This document shows, one piece after another, positions 12,902-13,282 of a stretch of 13,282 nucleotides of DNA. Source of the DNA: Candidatus Glassiibacteriota bacterium (GTDB lineage Bacteria; Gemmatimonadota; Glassbacteria; GWA2-58-10); assembly GCA_016934095.1 (NCBI GenBank), contig JAFGTO010000372.1, positions 1 through 13,282 of the forward strand, given 5' to 3'. The translations under genes were made by a program, and so were the position numbers. A model generated the notes under the pieces. That model had not been told where the DNA came from, made no database searches, and saw only the letters and a program-made list of their open reading frames with translations. How positions within the stretch are numbered: position 1 is the first letter of the stretch; each line of letters begins with the position of its first letter.

Positions 12902-13282
12902 AGCAAGATATGATTCGAAACAAATTACTCAAACAAAAACAAAATTTATTATTTCTCCTTCTCAATACGTTGCTCTTTATATACCTTAATTGCTATTTTT
13001 CTACAACTGGTAACCAATACAACTGGTTATTTGATCCTTTGCTAGTAGTAAACTTCCTCTTTATTTCTCGATTAGTATATAAATATTTATATTGTAGTAA
13101 TATTTCTATGTCCATTTTAACTACTTGATCCCCATATATTACCATTGGTGTAAAATTAATAATTGTTTCCTCTGATGACTTTAAAATATTTATAACAGGA
13201 TCTTCAAGCCCCATAGAATTATTATTTAATGATCCTGTTTGTGTTTTAACGCTTGTAAGACATGAGAATTTAATATTATAAA
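12880..13282. other. AT-rich tract at right edge, probable foreign DNA
   Basis: Composition changes sharply just upstream of the aminotransferase start. Hand counts are 13 G/C in 60 bases at 13081-13140 and 19 in 60 at 12961-13020, against 39 in 60 at 12481-12540. No transposase, tRNA or attachment site is visible at the boundary. The tract continues beyond the window. Confidence 0.7.
12993..13282 (-). CDS. C-terminal part of an unknown protein, cut by window edge
   Basis: The frame is open on the minus strand from the right edge to TAG at 12993-12995, about 95 codons, so the gene is 5'-truncated by the window and an internal ATG at 13214 need not be its start. I do not recognise the family. 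Residues preceding the internal Met read SLNNNS; afterwards come SSEETIINFTPMVIYGDQ and VVKMDIEILLQYKYLYTNRE, with alternating hydrophobic residues suggesting beta strands, and a basic KRKFTTSKG stretch before the end. There is no membrane segment in the visible part. Codons are strongly A/T-ending, unlike the rest of the window, consistent with transfer. A hydrophobic plus-strand frame (12910-13128) overlaps it antisense; I prefer the minus frame because it stays open to the edge and its composition is more protein-like. Confidence that it is coding is moderate. Confidence 0.5.
   Translation of the reverse strand, partial: YNIKFSCLTSVKTQTGSLNNNSMGLEDPVINILKSSEETIINFTPMVIYGDQVVKMDIEILLQYKYLYTNREIKRKFTTSKGSNNQLYWLPVVEK

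Noticed and set aside
12910..13128. 72-codon hydrophobic plus-strand frame
   Set aside because: It is mostly antisense to the minus-strand frame that stays open to the window edge. Its hydrophobicity follows from AT-rich composition, so a small membrane protein is possible but unsupported.

Overview
The window is a 13.3-kb, mostly GC-rich bacterial chromosome segment with about ten genes on both strands. It has no rRNA, tRNA, CRISPR array or transposase gene. The best taxonomic hint is the sigma factor. It is a short (285 aa) RpoD/SigA with complete regions 1.2 to 4.2 but no region 1.1, the form typical of the FCB group (Bacteroidota, Chlorobi, Gemmatimonadota and relatives). With high GC, long antisense shadow ORFs and a secreted GH42-like enzyme, this suggests an uncultured FCB-type lineage. 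That placement is inference.

Layout. Positions 1-330 hold no gene: a hairpin and a C-rich block (G-quadruplex motif on the minus strand) lie at the left edge, followed by a small single-pass membrane protein (331-804, TTG start). Convergent to it on the minus strand is a secreted beta-galactosidase-like (GH42-type) enzyme (822-3167). Its upstream region is a 215-bp nested inverted-repeat element that looks like a small non-autonomous mobile element (3239-3453). Thioredoxin reductase trxB (3492-4436, minus) follows. It shares a divergent promoter region with an unusual plus-strand gene (4729-5406) that fuses degenerate MshEN/GspE-N-type repeats to a complete HU/IHF DNA-binding domain.

A textbook sigma-70 promoter (TTGACA, 17 bp, TATAAT with extended -10) begins four bases after that gene's stop codon and drives a structured leader, signal peptidase I (lepB) and the sigma factor (rpoD). 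This pair ends in an intrinsic terminator at 7330-7357. A gene-poor stretch follows, with one small CxxC...CxxC protein (7673-7888) and a strong terminator.

Tandem promoters with an AT-rich palindrome then precede a small helical protein (8254-8586), an SSS-family sodium:solute symporter (8707-10191) and, 15 bp further on, a divergent MurC-like Mur ligase (10207-11613). The tight spacing suggests that the transporter and the ligase are co-translated. Convergent to them is a PLP-dependent class I aminotransferase of the YbdL/kynurenine aminotransferase type (11683-12855, minus).

From about 12,870 to the right edge, base composition falls abruptly (hand count 13 G/C in 60 bases at 13081-13140, against 39 in 60 at 12481-12540). 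This AT-rich tract carries the C-terminal part of an unrecognised minus-strand gene that runs off the window and was probably acquired from elsewhere. The most novel-looking item is the MshEN-like/HU fusion; next are the inverted-repeat element and the symporter/MurC-like pair with its altered P-loop.
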